From Toxotes chatareus (taxonomy: Eukaryota > Chordata > Actinopteri > Toxotidae): a stretch of DNA of 64,000 nucleotides. Below, piece after piece: positions 63,501-64,000 of the stretch (position 1 is its first letter; every line of letters starts with the position of its first letter). The stretch spans positions 10,626,001 to 10,690,000 of the forward strand of contig CM028895.1 in NCBI GenBank assembly GCA_016801885.1, in the 5' to 3' direction. The notes beneath the pieces were generated by a model that ran no database searches, was not told the origin of the DNA, and saw only the letters and a program-made list of their open reading frames with translations. Position numbers and translations under genes: made by a program.

Positions 63501-63703
63501 ATTACAATAACACAGCGATCCAAATACAAAATGTGAAAACACACTAGACAGATCATGCTCACTTATCACGAATAGGATGTTGTGTTCAGAGTGTGTCAGC
63601 CATCACCTGGCAGGGGGGAGGGAGAGGACTTGCTGCTGGCAGGACCCAGGAGTTTGACGTGAGAGGAATGAAACCAGCCCCTCTGCCGCTTCTTACCCCG
63701 AGC
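55827..63703 (-). CDS. itsn2: intersectin-2, C-terminal part (last SH3, DH, PH, C2); 5' end outside window
   Basis: Thirteen exons seen on the minus strand: 63703-63607, 62723-62532, 59777-59656, 59530-59424, 59077-58894, 58789-58691, 58586-58419, 58231-58019, 57892-57771, 57675-57593, 56761-56678, 56552-56379, 55978-55827; 598 codons, phases consistent, N-terminus beyond 64000. Intersectins are endocytic scaffolds whose long form is a Cdc42 exchange factor. The first exon closes an SH3 domain (KKRQRGWFHSSHVKLLG); the next carries the fifth SH3 (VIAMYDYTAANRDELSF, DWWKGE, GLLPTNYV). DH follows from RKRQGYIHELIQTEETYVED to FLLKPMQRITRYPLL; then PH (GRLYKTKSSRELWAFLFNDF); then C2 (GIGRLLVTVTGAQELKACKP, NPYCEL, DFLGRTEVPV). 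It ends LQLYEPSK. Choice of ITSN2 over ITSN1 rests on sequence pattern and the fam228 neighbour. Which teleost duplicate is unknown. Confidence 0.93.
56805..57180. repeat. teleost interspersed repeat in an itsn2 intron
   Basis: Starts 'caagtcaattttatttata' followed by 'tagtgcctaatcataac' and 'tctcaagacacttttta', a signature I know from a very common fish repeat ('tttatttatatagcgcc... aagacacttt'). The later part, with tandem-like 'aataataag' words and 'gcccacagccgccggccc', probably belongs to the same element. Subfamily not checked. Confidence 0.7.
57506..57548. repeat. (CA)n microsatellite in an itsn2 intron
   Basis: About 21 CA units, 45 bases from the 3' end of the exon 57675-57593. Confidence 0.95.
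59387..59415. repeat. (TG)n tract next to an itsn2 exon
   Basis: About 14 TG units on plus, immediately past the donor of exon 59530-59424; in the transcript it is a CA run starting about 9 bases into the intron. Confidence 0.85.
61062..61205 (+). repeat. GA-rich low-complexity tract
   Basis: GAGGAG and GAAGAGG words dominate. It makes a false Glu/Arg-rich frame on plus. Confidence 0.7.
61812..61968. repeat. fold-back (MITE-like) element
   Basis: The left end 'tttaaaagaatagtttgc...' and the reverse complement of the right end 'tttaaaggaatagtttga...' agree over about 29 bases with few mismatches, and homology continues inward through 'agttagatgagaag'-type words. The word 'aatagtttgacattttg' is the edge of an abundant percomorph repeat. 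It lies in an itsn2 intron. Confidence 0.75.
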
Positions 63704-64000
63704 CTGGAGGGAAGAGAGCCGGTGAGAGTAAATCAATCTCCTGCTGGTCCAGCTCTGAATTCTAAATCGAGAGATGAATTGATGAATCGATTTTGTTGGG
63801 CACAGCTCTGGACCTCCAAAATCTCAGCAGTGCAAACAACAAATTATACCGAGCCGTGATAGGTCTTTAAAGGCAAATTTATGTTCACGGCCTTCATAAA
63901 TCCAGCCGGAGCTCAGCCTCAAGTCTGTGGAATGACCGAAAGATTGCTGTTCACTGTCTCATCCTACTTGACCTAACTTTATAAAAGTTTAACTTAGCAT

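Overview
The window is nuclear DNA from a ray-finned fish, most likely a percomorph teleost. The evidence is spliced vertebrate genes with GT-AG introns, many (CA)n microsatellites, and short interspersed repeats of kinds I recognise from percomorph genomes. Species cannot be named from the sequence alone. Nothing prokaryotic or viral was seen.

Layout from left to right. 1-14.6 kb: no supported gene; diverged teleost repeats, a (CA)n tract and a 427-bp tandem array. 14.98-22.67 kb, minus strand: gpatch2 (10 coding exons, 528 codons), a G-patch protein. 22.7-27.8 kb: intergenic DNA shared by two divergent genes, with a long inverted repeat, a CA/palindrome/TG fold-back and an SRE plus CCAAT module. 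27.8-40.8 kb, plus strand: lpin1 (19 coding exons, 894 codons), phosphatidate phosphatase. 41.6-49 kb, plus: gnpat (16 coding exons, 678 codons), the peroxisomal acyltransferase that starts ether lipid synthesis. 49.2-50.5 kb, minus: a two-exon gene for a 193-residue protein with an N-terminal membrane segment, which I do not recognise. 51.3-55.0 kb, plus: a fam228-family gene. 55.8-63.7 kb, minus: the 3' part of itsn2 (SH3, DH, PH and C2 domains); its 5' part lies beyond the window.

Exon boundaries were placed by hand from splice signals. Reading phase is consistent across every junction of all six genes, and the predicted lengths are close to the human lengths as I recall them (GPATCH2 528, LPIN1 890, GNPAT 680). 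lpin1 and gnpat both act in glycerolipid synthesis (diacylglycerol and ether lipids), but they are separate transcription units and nothing here shows a functional cluster. The order mixes genes found on human 1q41-42 (GPATCH2, GNPAT) and 2p23-25 (LPIN1, FAM228, ITSN2), which I read as an older vertebrate linkage group later split in the human lineage.

I found no clearly new biological system. The best leads are the unrecognised 193-residue gene, the SRE/CCAAT module upstream of lpin1, a (CA)26 tract abutting the acceptor of lpin1's catalytic exon, a GC-AG intron in gnpat, and several fold-back or tandem structures outside genes.
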